64,000 bases of DNA from Hyphomonadaceae bacterium (GCA_024742355.1 JANSYM010000012.1:26091-90090); one strand, 5' to 3'. Shown: positions 54,196 through 63,510, numbered from the stretch's first letter. Numbers and translations: made by a program. Notes: generated from the sequence alone by a model not told the origin.

Positions 54196-54777
54196 CTAGC
54201 CGAAGATCAGCGGCTCAACCGGGATCGGCTCGCCCAGCGCATTGGCAAGGATGGCGGCATGATAGGCTTCATCCCCGGCCATGCGCGCGGCGATCTGGTG
54301 ATAGTCAGTGCCGAGCGCGGGAATGAGGCCGAGATAGGCATTGGCGGCGCCGGTCTCGAGCCGCAGCGCCAGCTTGAGCACATCGGCCTGATTGGTCAGC
54401 GATGCGGCATCGAGCGCGGTGGCATAATGCTCCAGCGACTCCGCCTCGGCCGGCACGCCGCCGAGCGCCTGCACGGCACTCACCAGCGCGTCGCGGTGAC
54501 CCTTATGGTGGCCCTGAAAGGTGACGCCTATGTCCACCACAGCGGGGTCGAGCAGGCCGCTCGTGGCGGCAATTTGGTAGGCAGCGATGCCTTCATGTTC
54601 GAGCGCGATCGCGGCGTTGAGGATCTGCACGTCGCTGTCGGTTTCGTCCGCCGTGGCCTTTGACGCGACGCCGGTGCAGGCGCCCGCCACCATCGCGATC
54701 CCGGCCAGGGACAGGGTGCGTCCGGCGGTGCCGAGCATGGCGCGGCGCGAAGGCATGATGAGGTCTCGATCAGTCAT
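54196..54777 (-). CDS. Ferritin-like (DUF4439-type) protein with Tat signal
   Basis: 193 residues. SRRAMLG near the N-terminus is a Tat-type signal, followed by a hydrophobic stretch with a Cys (VAGACTG). The rest is a four-helix domain with Glu/His residues (ALEHEGIAAY, HHKGHRDAL) spaced as in ferritin-like di-metal sites. It is between the ECF sigma gene and the cytochrome, suggesting a shared periplasmic redox or metal task. Confidence 0.75.
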   Translation of the reverse strand: MTDRDLIMPSRRAMLGTAGRTLSLAGIAMVAGACTGVASKATADETDSDVQILNAAIALEHEGIAAYQIAATSGLLDPAVVDIGVTFQGHHKGHRDALVSAVQALGGVPAEAESLEHYATALDAASLTNQADVLKLALRLETGAANAYLGLIPALGTDYHQIAARMAGDEAYHAAILANALGEPIPVEPLIFG

Positions 54778-54780
54778 GGG

Positions 54781-55479
54781 TCAATCTCCAGTTTGGGCAG
54801 GGGTGAGCGCCGACAGCACGCGCTGCGTCATCGCTTCGCAATCGGCGCCGGCAAAGGGAATCGTGTTGGCAATGATGCCGCCAATATCGACGGCAAGATC
54901 GTCGCGCAGGAGGTGGCGCGCGCGATGCAGCCGGGTTTTGACGGTGGCTTCTTTCAACGAGGCCGCCTGCGCCGTCTCACGCACCGACATGCCTTCAATA
55001 TCACGCAGCACGAAGACCGAGCGATAATCGTCCGGCAGGCGCGCGACCGCCTTCATGATCGCCCGGCCAAGCTCGGCGCGGGCAAGTTCCGCTTCCGGGC
55101 TCTGCGCGGCGCCGGAATTGGCGGCATGCAGGGCGCGCTGGTCTTCGATGACGGCAATGTCCTGGTCATACAGGGCGGCGCGGCGACGCTCAGCCGCGCG
55201 CTTGTGATCGAGCGCGGTGTTGACGACGATCCGCGTCAGCCAGGTCGACAGGCTCGCCTTGCCGGAATAATCGGCCATGCGGTTAAAGGCTTTCAGATAG
55301 GCCTCCTGCACCGCTTCCTCGGCATCGGTATGACTGCGCAGCACACTCCAGGCGGCGCGGAACAGGCGCTGATTGTTGCGCGTGGTAATCGTCCGGATCG
55401 CCCCCGCCTCCCGCGCCGCCGCCCGGGCAGCGAGGTCAATGTCCGACAGATTGTCATAGCGGATGGCAGGTGCAGTCAT
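54781..55479 (-). CDS. ECF RNA polymerase sigma factor
   Basis: 232 residues with region 2 (HTDAEEAVQEAYLKAF) and region 4 (LPDDYRSVFVLRDIEGMSVRETA and VKTRLHRAR), plus a C-terminal extension of about 35 residues. A matching ECF-type promoter sits 25 bases upstream of its start, so it probably controls itself together with the ferritin-like and cytochrome genes. No anti-sigma gene is seen next to it; the C-terminal tail may have a control role. Confidence 0.88.
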   Translation of the reverse strand: MTAPAIRYDNLSDIDLAARAAAREAGAIRTITTRNNQRLFRAAWSVLRSHTDAEEAVQEAYLKAFNRMADYSGKASLSTWLTRIVVNTALDHKRAAERRRAALYDQDIAVIEDQRALHAANSGAAQSPEAELARAELGRAIMKAVARLPDDYRSVFVLRDIEGMSVRETAQAASLKEATVKTRLHRARHLLRDDLAVDIGGIIANTIPFAGADCEAMTQRVLSALTPAQTGD

Positions 55480-55503
55480 GAGGTTTCCGGTGGTTCTAAC
55501 ATA

Positions 55504-55531
55504 TTAGACGCCGGAACTTAGGAAAGGTTCC
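55504..55531 (-). promoter_or_regulatory. ECF-type promoter upstream of the sigma gene
   Basis: On the minus strand GGAACC (55531-55526) and CGTCTAA (55510-55504) are separated by 15 bases, a close match to ECF-type GGAAC/CGTC promoters. It is 25 bases before the ATG of the ECF gene, as in autoregulation. Confidence 0.7.
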
Positions 55532-55581
55532 CGGGAGGGGGGGTGATCCTACGATCGTCAGCTTATGAGCTGTATGGCGCG

Positions 55582-56625
55582 TTAGTCAGTCAGCATCTCG
55601 GTAAAGGCGTCTTTGGACTCATTGCTCAATCGCTCGGCCCCGGTTCGGAGGCGACTGCGCCACGCTGACCCACGCTCTAGCGCTTCAGTCAACACGTCCT
55701 GCAGGTCAGCGCTGCGGCGCTTAGCAAACAGTGCATCGATCAAGATGCCGGATTGAGCGACATCTTTGTCGGCTTTCGCAGCGCTTTCGCCCGAATCTCG
55801 ACGCAGGGTTGAGACAATCAGTTTATGGACGGCGTATCGCTCAGGTGCCGGCACGTTGACCAGCGTGCCAAAGCGCGTGAGCACCGCCGCTTGAACGGTG
55901 TCGCGTAAGAGGTAATCGAGGTAGCGCAGCGTGGCTGCATCCGATTGCAGACTTGGGAGATTCACAGGCTCGTCGCTGTCACCACCGCGATTGGTCGTCA
56001 GGACATCGACCCGGAAACCGCCAGGGCGTGTATAGGCGGTTACGACATTCGGGGAGGTCAGGGACGGCACCGGGCGGAACTCACGATCAACCGACTGGAG
56101 AACATCGATCAAAGGGGCGTCAATGGTTTCATTGAGCGCGACTGAGACGCCGTAATCCTGCGCAAGGTCGACATCGCCGGTTCGTATCGCTGCCCCGGGG
56201 AGTTTCACGCCGAGCAAACCGGCATAGGTCTGAAAAGCAACCGTGCCGACGAGGACGCCGCGCAGACGAAAGACACCGGCATCCGCCATCGCTTCTATGA
56301 CAGCGGCGGTCAGGCCGTCCGGCTCTGGCAATCCAGCTGCCGTCAATGATCGCCTGATCGCCTTCCGACTATCGGCGTCAGCCTTTGCGCGCTGACCGTC
56401 TTCAATTGCTTTGCGGCGCTCGGGTGTATCTGCCCCGAGATAGCGTTCCGGGGGCCGGCCCGTTGGTCCGGTCGGCTCCTGAACATACCAATAATTCTTT
56501 CCGGAGATGGTCCGCTTTCGAAAAGTCGAGCCTGCAGGAAAATCAGAAGCAGCGTCAATTCGGAGCTGGTCAATCAACTCCGCATAGCTGGTCTGGATAA
56601 TGAGAGGCAGTTCTTTGATGGTCAT
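55582..56625 (-). CDS. Nucleotidyltransferase-fold protein, GSU2403 type
   Basis: 347 residues. The segment GVLVGTVAFQTYAGLLGVKL, then RTGDVDLAQ, has the nucleotidyltransferase signature (G-T/S before Asp-x-Asp) of the GSU2403/NTP_transf_8 family. N-terminal residues ~30-75 contain a basic region. Substrate unknown; relatives of this fold include AbiEii-like toxins. It stands alone with a perfect palindrome touching its ATG and no partner gene visible. Confidence 0.7.
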   Translation of the reverse strand: MTIKELPLIIQTSYAELIDQLRIDAASDFPAGSTFRKRTISGKNYWYVQEPTGPTGRPPERYLGADTPERRKAIEDGQRAKADADSRKAIRRSLTAAGLPEPDGLTAAVIEAMADAGVFRLRGVLVGTVAFQTYAGLLGVKLPGAAIRTGDVDLAQDYGVSVALNETIDAPLIDVLQSVDREFRPVPSLTSPNVVTAYTRPGGFRVDVLTTNRGGDSDEPVNLPSLQSDAATLRYLDYLLRDTVQAAVLTRFGTLVNVPAPERYAVHKLIVSTLRRDSGESAAKADKDVAQSGILIDALFAKRRSADLQDVLTEALERGSAWRSRLRTGAERLSNESKDAFTEMLTD

Positions 56626-56654
56626 TTACCGGCAAAATACAGAATTGCCGGTAA
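56626..56654. promoter_or_regulatory. Perfect 10-bp inverted repeat at nucleotidyltransferase start
   Basis: TTACCGGCAA (56626-56635) and TTGCCGGTAA (56645-56654) are exactly complementary with a nine-base spacer, ending directly before the ATG of the gene at 55582-56625. It is either an operator for a dimeric repressor or a hairpin that blocks ribosome binding. Confidence 0.75.
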
Positions 56655-56718
56655 CAATCAAGAAAATTGGATGCTTCCCACTTACGCGCAGTACATTGAT
56701 CGGCGGGAAAGGAATGCC

Positions 56719-56865
56719 ATGGGCGACACGTCTATGGCGCGCACCGACTTGATGGACCGGTTTGTCGAACTCATCGGGCACAAGGCTGAGCGTCTTCTAA
56801 CCCAGGCTCAATGTGCGACGCTGCTGAGTTCCATCCGCCGATCCTTCACATCGTCCGCGACCTGA
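56719..56865 (+). CDS. Possible small protein
   Basis: 48 codons from the ATG at 56719, which has GGAAAGGA upstream. The product is basic and helical with no known motif. It is divergent from the nucleotidyltransferase gene; a longer start at 56671 lacks a ribosome site. It may not be real. Confidence 0.35.
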   Translation: MGDTSMARTDLMDRFVELIGHKAERLLTQAQCATLLSSIRRSFTSSAT

Positions 56866-56883
56866 CACCTTTATTCTGCGCAA

Positions 56884-56921
56884 AGAAAAACCCCCGAAAT
56901 CCGTAAAGATTTCAGGGGTTT
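56884..56921 (-). terminator. Intrinsic terminator after tRNA-fMet
   Basis: AAACCCC-GAAAT and ATTTC-GGGGTTT arms form a long stem; on the minus strand GGGGG is followed by TTTTTCTTTG. It ends the transcript that includes the initiator tRNA. Confidence 0.9.
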
Positions 56922-56924
56922 ATT

Positions 56925-57001
<77 letters not shown>

Positions 57002-57093
57002 TCACGGGTTCGTTCAGGGAGTTCCGAACGAGGGGCGGATATAGCTGCACCGTGGGTGAAGCGCAAGCCCAGCTTTGGCATTAGACTGTTATT

Positions 57094-58224
57094 TCACGGC
57101 AAATCTGCAGCCGTTTCCGTGACCAGCCAGTCGACCACGGTTTTCAGCGCTTCCGGCGCGTCGGCGCCATTGGCTCTGGCCTCTGAAAACACCGCCAGTT
57201 GGTTGCAGGCACTGGTGCCGCGATCGAGGATGGTGCGGGCATGCTGGACCTCGTCAAAACAGCCGAGGGCGCGGGCCTCTTCTTCCAGAGTGCCGATCAA
57301 TTCTTCAATCAGGACCGGATAGGCAATCTGCTCGCCGCGGCTGAGATCGATAAGGCCGCGGGTGACGCCATAGCGCTGCGCCCGCCAGCGATTCTCATCC
57401 ATCAGCATACGCGGATAGATGCGCCAGCGCTGGTTGCGCTGACGCAGCCGGATCAGCATGCGCAGGATGCTCTGATACAGAGCGGCGATGCAGATCGCGT
57501 CCTCGAGACGGGTACAGACATCGGTGATGCGCATTTCCAGGGTCGGGAAACGCGCGCTTGGGCGCAGGTCCCACCAGATCTTCGAACTGTCCTCCAGCGC
57601 TCCGGCTTTGACCATGCGTTCGACCATGCGCTCATATTCCGAATAGCTCTCGAACCGGTCCGGCATGCCGGTGCGCGGCATTGAGTCGAATATGCCAAGC
57701 CGCGCGCATTTCATCCCCATATCGTGACCGGCCCAGAACGGTGACGAGGTCGACAGGGCGAGCAGGTGAGGCAGGAAGTATCGCGCCTGGTTCATCAGAT
57801 CGATGCGCGTGTCCGGATCCTCGATGCCGGCATGGACATGCATACCGCAAATCAGCATGCGGCGGATCATGCCTTGCAGGTCCTGGTCGAGATGGTGATA
57901 GCGCGGCGCGTCGGTATGTTTCTGTGTTTCCCACTCGCCGAATGGATGCGTCGACGCTGCCATGAGGCGCATGCCGCACTTTTCTGCATTTCGAATCAAG
58001 GTCTTGCGGAGTGCCGTCAAGTGCGTGCGGACTTCGCCTATATTGGCGCAGACCGGTGTTCCGATCTCGACCTGGCAGCGCAGGAATTCCGGGGTGACGT
58101 GTTCACCGAGCGCCTCGCGGCATTGATCCATGAATTCCGGCGGCGGCTCGACGACCAGGTCGCGCGTGTCCGGATCGACCAGCAAATACTCTTCTTCAAC
58201 ACCAAGGGTGAGCGATGGGATCAT
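57094..58224 (-). CDS. ybdK: YbdK-family carboxylate-amine ligase
   Basis: 376 residues. The N-terminus LTLGVEEEYLLVD and HVHAGIEDPDTRIDLMNQ fit the GCS2/YbdK family, which has weak glutamate-cysteine ligase activity. It lies between 5S rRNA and the initiator tRNA, downstream of the amidohydrolase gene. Confidence 0.88.
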   Translation of the reverse strand: MIPSLTLGVEEEYLLVDPDTRDLVVEPPPEFMDQCREALGEHVTPEFLRCQVEIGTPVCANIGEVRTHLTALRKTLIRNAEKCGMRLMAASTHPFGEWETQKHTDAPRYHHLDQDLQGMIRRMLICGMHVHAGIEDPDTRIDLMNQARYFLPHLLALSTSSPFWAGHDMGMKCARLGIFDSMPRTGMPDRFESYSEYERMVERMVKAGALEDSSKIWWDLRPSARFPTLEMRITDVCTRLEDAICIAALYQSILRMLIRLRQRNQRWRIYPRMLMDENRWRAQRYGVTRGLIDLSRGEQIAYPVLIEELIGTLEEEARALGCFDEVQHARTILDRGTSACNQLAVFSEARANGADAPEALKTVVDWLVTETAADLP

Positions 58225-58269
58225 GGCAAGCAGCTCCTCTCTTCGGGATCTGCGCGCCTGCCTCTTTTT

Positions 58270-59010
58270 CTATCCAGGCAGCAATGTTTTCAGAGCGGGC
58301 CCCAATTTCCCAGCCACGCGATCCACGTCCGTTTCATTCGATACCAGGTCCTGGCGAACTTCAAGGGTAATGTGGCGCAGGCCGCGCGGGCCGACATGGC
58401 GATCGACCGAATAATTGAACACGCGGGCATCATAAGGCTGGTTGTCACCGACGATATAATCGGTGGTCTCCGCGAGCGCGGCCATGAAGGTCCGCGCGCT
58501 CGGCTCATCCTCGCGCCACAGCAGGCCCATATGCCAGGGCCGGATCTGCGCATCGCCAAGCAGGCGCGGCGTGAAGGAGTGGACCGACAGGATGAGCGGG
58601 TCTTCATGGTCGCGGCAGACCTGGTCGAGCGCCAGTTCAAGCTGTTCGTGATAGGGCTGGTGATAGGCCTCGATACGCTGGTGACGGTCAGCGGCGCTGA
58701 GGTTCTGATTGCCCGGGATGGGAATGCGGTCGGCTTCGCTGGGGATGAGATCAGACTTGTCGAGCGAGCGGTTGGGATCGATGAGCAGGCGCGAGAACTG
58801 ACAGAACATGGCCCGGGCCTGCAGGCTCCTGGCCAGCGCCAGGCCAAGCGCAGCAGCGCCAATGTCCCAACCAATATGCGTCGCCAGAACTTCATCCGGC
58901 ATGCCCAGCGCATCATAGGCGGGCGGAATGGCATGGCTCGCATGGTCGACAAAAATGAAGAGCGGCGCGTCGCCGCCATCAAACCGCCTGGCTACCGGAA
59001 ACTCAGTCAT
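58270..59010 (-). CDS. N-formylglutamate amidohydrolase family protein
   Basis: 246 residues. LFIFVDHASHAIP, then DIGAAALGLALARSL and HSFTPRLLGD, fit the N-formylglutamate amidohydrolase family (metal-dependent deformylase). With the ybdK-like gene it forms a two-gene unit after the rRNA terminator. Confidence 0.85.
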   Translation of the reverse strand: MTEFPVARRFDGGDAPLFIFVDHASHAIPPAYDALGMPDEVLATHIGWDIGAAALGLALARSLQARAMFCQFSRLLIDPNRSLDKSDLIPSEADRIPIPGNQNLSAADRHQRIEAYHQPYHEQLELALDQVCRDHEDPLILSVHSFTPRLLGDAQIRPWHMGLLWREDEPSARTFMAALAETTDYIVGDNQPYDARVFNYSVDRHVGPRGLRHITLEVRQDLVSNETDVDRVAGKLGPALKTLLPG

Positions 59011-59097
59011 GACAGAGCCTTAGGCCAAGTGATCGCAAATGGGGAGCGCCCAGAACAGCGCATGGGTGGCTTCATCGGTCACCTGGATTCCAGGCAC

Positions 59098-59122
59098 AAA
59101 AAAAGCCCGGCAGAGCCGGGCT
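59098..59122 (-). terminator. rRNA operon terminator after 5S
   Basis: AGCCCGGC and GCCGGGCT pair around a TCT loop on the minus strand, followed by seven T residues. It lies 76 bases after 5S rRNA and should end most rRNA transcription before the two enzyme genes. Confidence 0.92.
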
Positions 59123-59197
59123 TCGTTTGTCCACACCAGCAAGGCCGGGGCAGGTATTCGTAAGGAAGATGTCTGTTTTGCTTCGCTAGCTTTTGCT

Positions 59198-59315
59198 GAC
59201 CCGGCAGCGACTTACTCTCCCGCGCCTTAAGACGCAGTACCATCAGCGCTAGGGGACTTAACGGCCGAGTTCGGGATGGGATCGGGTGGGGAACCCCCGC
59301 CATAACCACCGGGTC
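59198..59315 (-). rRNA. rrf: 5S ribosomal RNA
   Basis: About 118 nt. The conserved CCCGATCCCATCCCGAACTC and terminal complementary ends (GACCCGGTGG and CCGGGTC) are present. Ends are placed by comparison with typical alphaproteobacterial 5S sequences. Confidence 0.95.
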
Positions 59316-59638
59316 GGCGAAAGCTAGCAAAGTAAAGAAACCAAAATGACCGCAGATTTGTATTAAATTCTGGGATGTTTCTGATCTTCGACCGTATGAG
59401 GCGTTCACCACCACACACGAGTTTCTAAAGATCAAGCCAATCGAGCAATTAGTACCAGTAAGCTCCACGCCTCGCAGCGCTTCCACACCTGGCCTATCGA
59501 CGTCCTAGTCTAGAACGGCTCTCAAGGGAAACCTGGTTTTGAGGTGGGTTTCCCGCTTAGATGCATTCAGCGGTTATCCCGTCCATACATAGCTACCCTG
59601 CAATGCGGCTGGCGCCACAACAGGTCCACCAGAGGTAT

Positions 59639-59669
<31 letters not shown>

Positions 59670-59729
59670 ATCCTCTCAAGTTTCCAACACCCACGGCAGA
59701 TAGGGACCAAACTGTCTCACGACGTTCTG

Positions 59730-59781
<52 letters not shown>

Positions 59782-59782
59782 G

Positions 59783-59825
<43 letters not shown>

Positions 59826-59854
59826 GATGCCGTCGATATGGACTCTTGGGCATC

Positions 59855-59908
<54 letters not shown>

Positions 59909-60031
59909 TCGGGACCACCGGATCACTATGACCGACTTTCGTCTCTGCTCGGTCCGTCGACCTCACAGTCAGGCAAGCTTATGCCATTGCACTCAACAGC
60001 CGATGTCCGACCGGCTTGAGCTTACCATCGC

Positions 60032-60081
<50 letters not shown>

Positions 60082-60334
60082 AGGCTGGGTCCCGGTCCCA
60101 TCCAGGGACGCGGTTAGACAACGAAAAGAATAAGGGTGGTATTTCAAGGATGGCTCCACAACGACTGGCGCCGCTGCTTCAAAGCCTCCCACCTATCCTA
60201 CACATACTATTTTCGGTGCCACAGCCAAGCTGCAGTAAAGGTTCACGGGGTCTTTCCGTCTGACCGCGGGTACCCCGCATCTTCACGGGGACTTCAATTT
60301 CGCTGAGTCGATGCTGGAGACAGTGGGGAAGTCG

Positions 60335-60429
<95 letters not shown>

Positions 60430-61624
60430 CGACGCTCTCACATCTCCTTTTAACCTTCCGGCACCGGGCAGGCGTCAGACCCTATACGTCGCCTTGCGGC
60501 TTCGCAGAGCCCTGTGTTTTTGATAAACAGTCGCAACCCCCTGGTCTGTGCCCCTCAGTTCTGGTTGCCCAGAGTGAGGCCTCCTTCTCCCGAAGTTACG
60601 GAGGTAATTTGCCGAGTTCCTTCAGCATCGTTCTCTCAAGCGCCTTGGTATTCTCTACCTATCCACCTGTGTCGGTTTAGGGTACGGTCTATATGGGAGG
60701 GCTATTTCCAGGGACTTCCAGGCCGCCATCCCAATCCGATAAGGGATGACAACTTTCGAAATCCGTCACACACTCCCAGGCCCACGAATATTAACGTGGT
60801 TCCCATCGGCTACGCCTTTCGGCCTCGCCTTAGGGGCCGGCTAACCCTGCGCAGATTAGCTTTACGCAGGAACCCTTGGATTTTCGGCGAGCGGGTCTCT
60901 CACCCGCTTTGTCGCTACTCATGTCAGCATTCTCACTTCCGATACCTCCAGCACACCTCGCAGTGCACCTTCGCAGGCTTACGGAACGCTCCGCTACCGC
61001 TCTTACGAGCCCACAATTTCGGTAAATGGCTTTAGCCCCGTTACATTTTCGGCGCAGGATCGCTTGATGAGTGAGCTGTTACGCTTTCTTTAAAGGATGG
61101 CTGCTTCTAAGCCAACCTCCTCATTGTCAAAGCAATCCCACATCCTTTCACACTTAGCCATTATTTGGGGACCTTAATTGGTGGTCAGGGTTGTTTCCCT
61201 CTCCACGACGGACGTTAGCATCCGCCGTGTGTCTGCCATCTAGTACTCCCCGGTATTCGGAGTTTGGTTAGGATCAGTAAGCCTGTGGGGCCCCATTACC
61301 CATCCAGTGCTCTACCCCCGGGGGTATTCGGATGACGCTCTACCTAAATAGATTTCGCAGAGAACCAGCTATCTCCGAGTTTGATTGGCCTTTCACCCCT
61401 AGGCACAACTCATCCCGATCTTTTTCAACAGATGTGGGTTCGGCCCTCCAGTAAGTGTTACCTTACCTTCAGCCTGGTCATGCCTAGATCACTCGGTTTC
61501 GGGTCTGATCCATCTAACTCAACGCCCTATTAAGACTCGCTTTCGCTGCGCCTACACCTAACGGCTTAAGCTTGCTAGATAGACCAAGTCGATGACCCAT
61601 TATACAAAAGGTACGCCGTCACAA

Positions 61625-62266
61625 GACTGGACACTAATGACAACCTTACATGCGCCCCTGCGCATGATGGTCAGTTCGTGGGGACAGACACGCGGAATTG
61701 AACGGTTTCAAGACCAGGATTGTCGCTGTAAAGACCGGCATTCGATCGATGATCGAAGCTCAGGCTCGTGCGTACGCCTTCCCTGTTCGTGTAGCCGACC
61801 TCAACGCCGGACCGGAAGATCACCGGGCCACCTAGATCTGCCTCATCCCCTTTGGCATAAAGCCCGGGCATGATGTGGAACTGTGTGTACCACCGATCGT
61901 TCGGTGTCGTGAATGTCGTTGTCGTTCCAAGACCGGCCCAAAGGCCGCCGTCTTCCGTTATGGAAGCACCGTAAGCAAGGCCGAACGGGCCGCGGGCAAG
62001 ACCGGCTTGCCGCTGCACGTAGACTTCCTCGCCAACGTCATTTTCTTGGAAATGGACACTGCCAACGGACGATGACAGATAGGCCTGTCGCTCGGTCTTG
62101 GCCAGGCAACCTTCATCGGGGCAATGATTGACCCCCATGTTGATCAGCCCCAACACAAGCCCGATGGCTGCGAAGGTTCCGTCTGTCACAAATGCAATGT
62201 CCGACATAATGCTACTCCGTGGTGCGTTGCACCATATTTGTAGCGGATTGTCATTAGAGTCCAGTC
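61625..62266 (-). other. Intervening sequence in 23S helix 25
   Basis: 642 nt in place of the normal helix-25 tip, between CAGTCGGAGC and GTGACGGCGTACC of the 23S. Its ends are complementary: GACTGGAC-CTAATGACAA-CC at 62266-62245 pairs with its partner at 61645-61625 with one mismatch and one bulge, about 20 bp. Such stems are RNase III sites in known intervening sequences. Inside lie an upstream hairpin (62234-62220), the ORF and a downstream hairpin (61666-61649). It shows no group I or II intron features. Confidence 0.88.
61671..62207 (-). CDS. PagL-like lipid A deacylase encoded inside 23S rRNA
   Basis: 178 codons in the rRNA sense. GGAG lies seven bases before the ATG. The protein has a hydrophobic N-terminal stretch (about residues 12-26) but no clear signal-peptide charge pattern, then alternating beta-strand-like segments. 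The C-terminus DHRSNAGLYSDNPGLET gives His153, Ser155 and Glu167. PagL of Pseudomonas uses His-x-Ser and a Glu twelve residues after the Ser, and the same spacing is found here. PagL removes the 3-O acyl chain of lipid A in the outer membrane. Expression from an rRNA transcript is inferred. Confidence 0.75.
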   Translation of the reverse strand: MSDIAFVTDGTFAAIGLVLGLINMGVNHCPDEGCLAKTERQAYLSSSVGSVHFQENDVGEEVYVQRQAGLARGPFGLAYGASITEDGGLWAGLGTTTTFTTPNDRWYTQFHIMPGLYAKGDEADLGGPVIFRSGVEVGYTNREGVRTSLSFDHRSNAGLYSDNPGLETVQFRVSVPTN

Positions 62267-62645
62267 AAGCTCCGACTGATTGTAGGCGTTCGGTTTCAGG
62301 TACTGTTTCACTCCCCTCGTCGGGGTGCTTTTCACCTTTCCCTCACGGTACTGGTTCGCTATCGGTCAGTAAGGAGTACTTAGCCTTCGAAGGTGGTCCT
62401 CCGATCTTCAGACAGGATTTCACGTGTCCCGCCCTACTTAATACGTCCGATCATGCTTCCCATACGGGGCTGTCACCCACTATGGCCAACCTTTCCAGGT
62501 TGTTCTGGTCACACTCACGGCTCGGCTGGTCCCCGTTCGCTCGCCGCTACTAGGGGAGTATCAATTGATTTCCTTTCCTCCGGGTACTTAGATGTTTCAG
62601 TTCCCCGGGTTTGCTCTTTGAAACCTATGTATTCAGTCTCAAAGT

Positions 62646-62698
62646 ACCTGGTTCAGCTCGATATCAACAGCAAGGCTGATAATATCAAACTGTCAGGT
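62646..62698 (-). other. Extended hairpin at 23S helix 9
   Basis: ACCTG...CAGGT closes a 53-nt arm that contains an inner imperfect stem (CAG-TTTGATAT with ATATCGAG-CTG). Helix 9 is a common place for intervening sequences in alphaproteobacterial 23S rRNA; this one is short and has no ORF. Confidence 0.5.
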
Positions 62699-62829
62699 GG
62701 GTTGCCCCATTCGGAGATCTAGGGATCAAAGCCTATTCTCGGCTCCTCCTAGCTTATCGCAGAGTATCACGTCCTTCATCGCCTCTTACTGCCAAGGCAT
62801 CCACCAAACGCCCTTCTCGCGCTTGATTT

Positions 62830-63204
62830 GATCCAGAAAAAGACAGGTTTAACTGCCGCGGCCCAGGCTGGTTCGTCCGGGCCATTCTTCCAGACCAAAA
62901 GCATCACATTTCCCGCTCTTTCCTCTGGATCCCACATTGCCGGAGGTCTCCGGCCCCATGCAGGGAAGAAAGAACTATTGTCAGGCCTTTCGACCTGACG
63001 GGTTAGTGTACTTGACTTGGATAGTATCATGCCTCGCGGATGCCCCATCGCCTTACGGCTGCATGAGGCAGGTCCCGCAGATCCTGGGCGCACTGCCCGG
63101 ATCAGCATGAAACTGATGTGTATCTCTCTATACGATGTCATGTCATCCAAGACTGGATGGCAAAGCCTGTCGGCTTGACGATCAAGTCTTTCGGGTGATG
63201 GGGA
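62830..63204 (-). other. Spacer between tRNA-Ala and 23S rRNA
   Basis: 375 bases of transcribed spacer. It should contain 23S processing and antitermination sequences, but I can mark none with certainty. The ORFs in it are by chance. Confidence 0.6.
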
Positions 63205-63280
63205 TGGTGGAGCCTAGCGGGATCGAACCGCTGACCTCCTGAATGCAAATCAGGCGCTCTCCCAGCTGAGCTAAGGCCCC
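63205..63280 (-). tRNA. tRNA-Ala (UGC)
   Basis: 76 nt with encoded CCA: GGGGCCTTAGCTCAGCTGGG start, TTTGCAT anticodon loop (anticodon TGC), GGTTCGATCC T-loop. Second tRNA of the 16S-23S spacer. Confidence 0.97.
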
Positions 63281-63433
63281 GAAATCCGCTTCGCGGATTG
63301 AGGGGCCGCAACCCGGCAGGCGATTTTCAAAGAAAATCTGCCGAGAGGGGAAAGGCCCCGGCGGTTGGCTCTCGTGACATTCGCGAAGCGAATGCACTGT
63401 CGCCCGCCATCTTTCGCGAAGCGAAAGAGGCGT

Positions 63434-63510
<77 letters not shown>

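Noticed and set aside
57766..59163. 465-codon plus-strand ORF
   Set aside because: It is antisense to the YbdK-like and amidohydrolase genes, both of which have clear family motifs, and its product resembles nothing.
61625..62266. Group I or group II intron with ORF in 23S
   Set aside because: The insert sits in a variable hairpin tip, is bounded by a simple complementary stem, and its product resembles no homing endonuclease or reverse transcriptase. No intron core elements were seen.
61625..62266. Assembly chimera placing a random gene in 23S
   Set aside because: The two ends of the insert form a long stem with each other and join flanking 23S sequence cleanly, which a chimera would not produce. 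Long reads would settle it.
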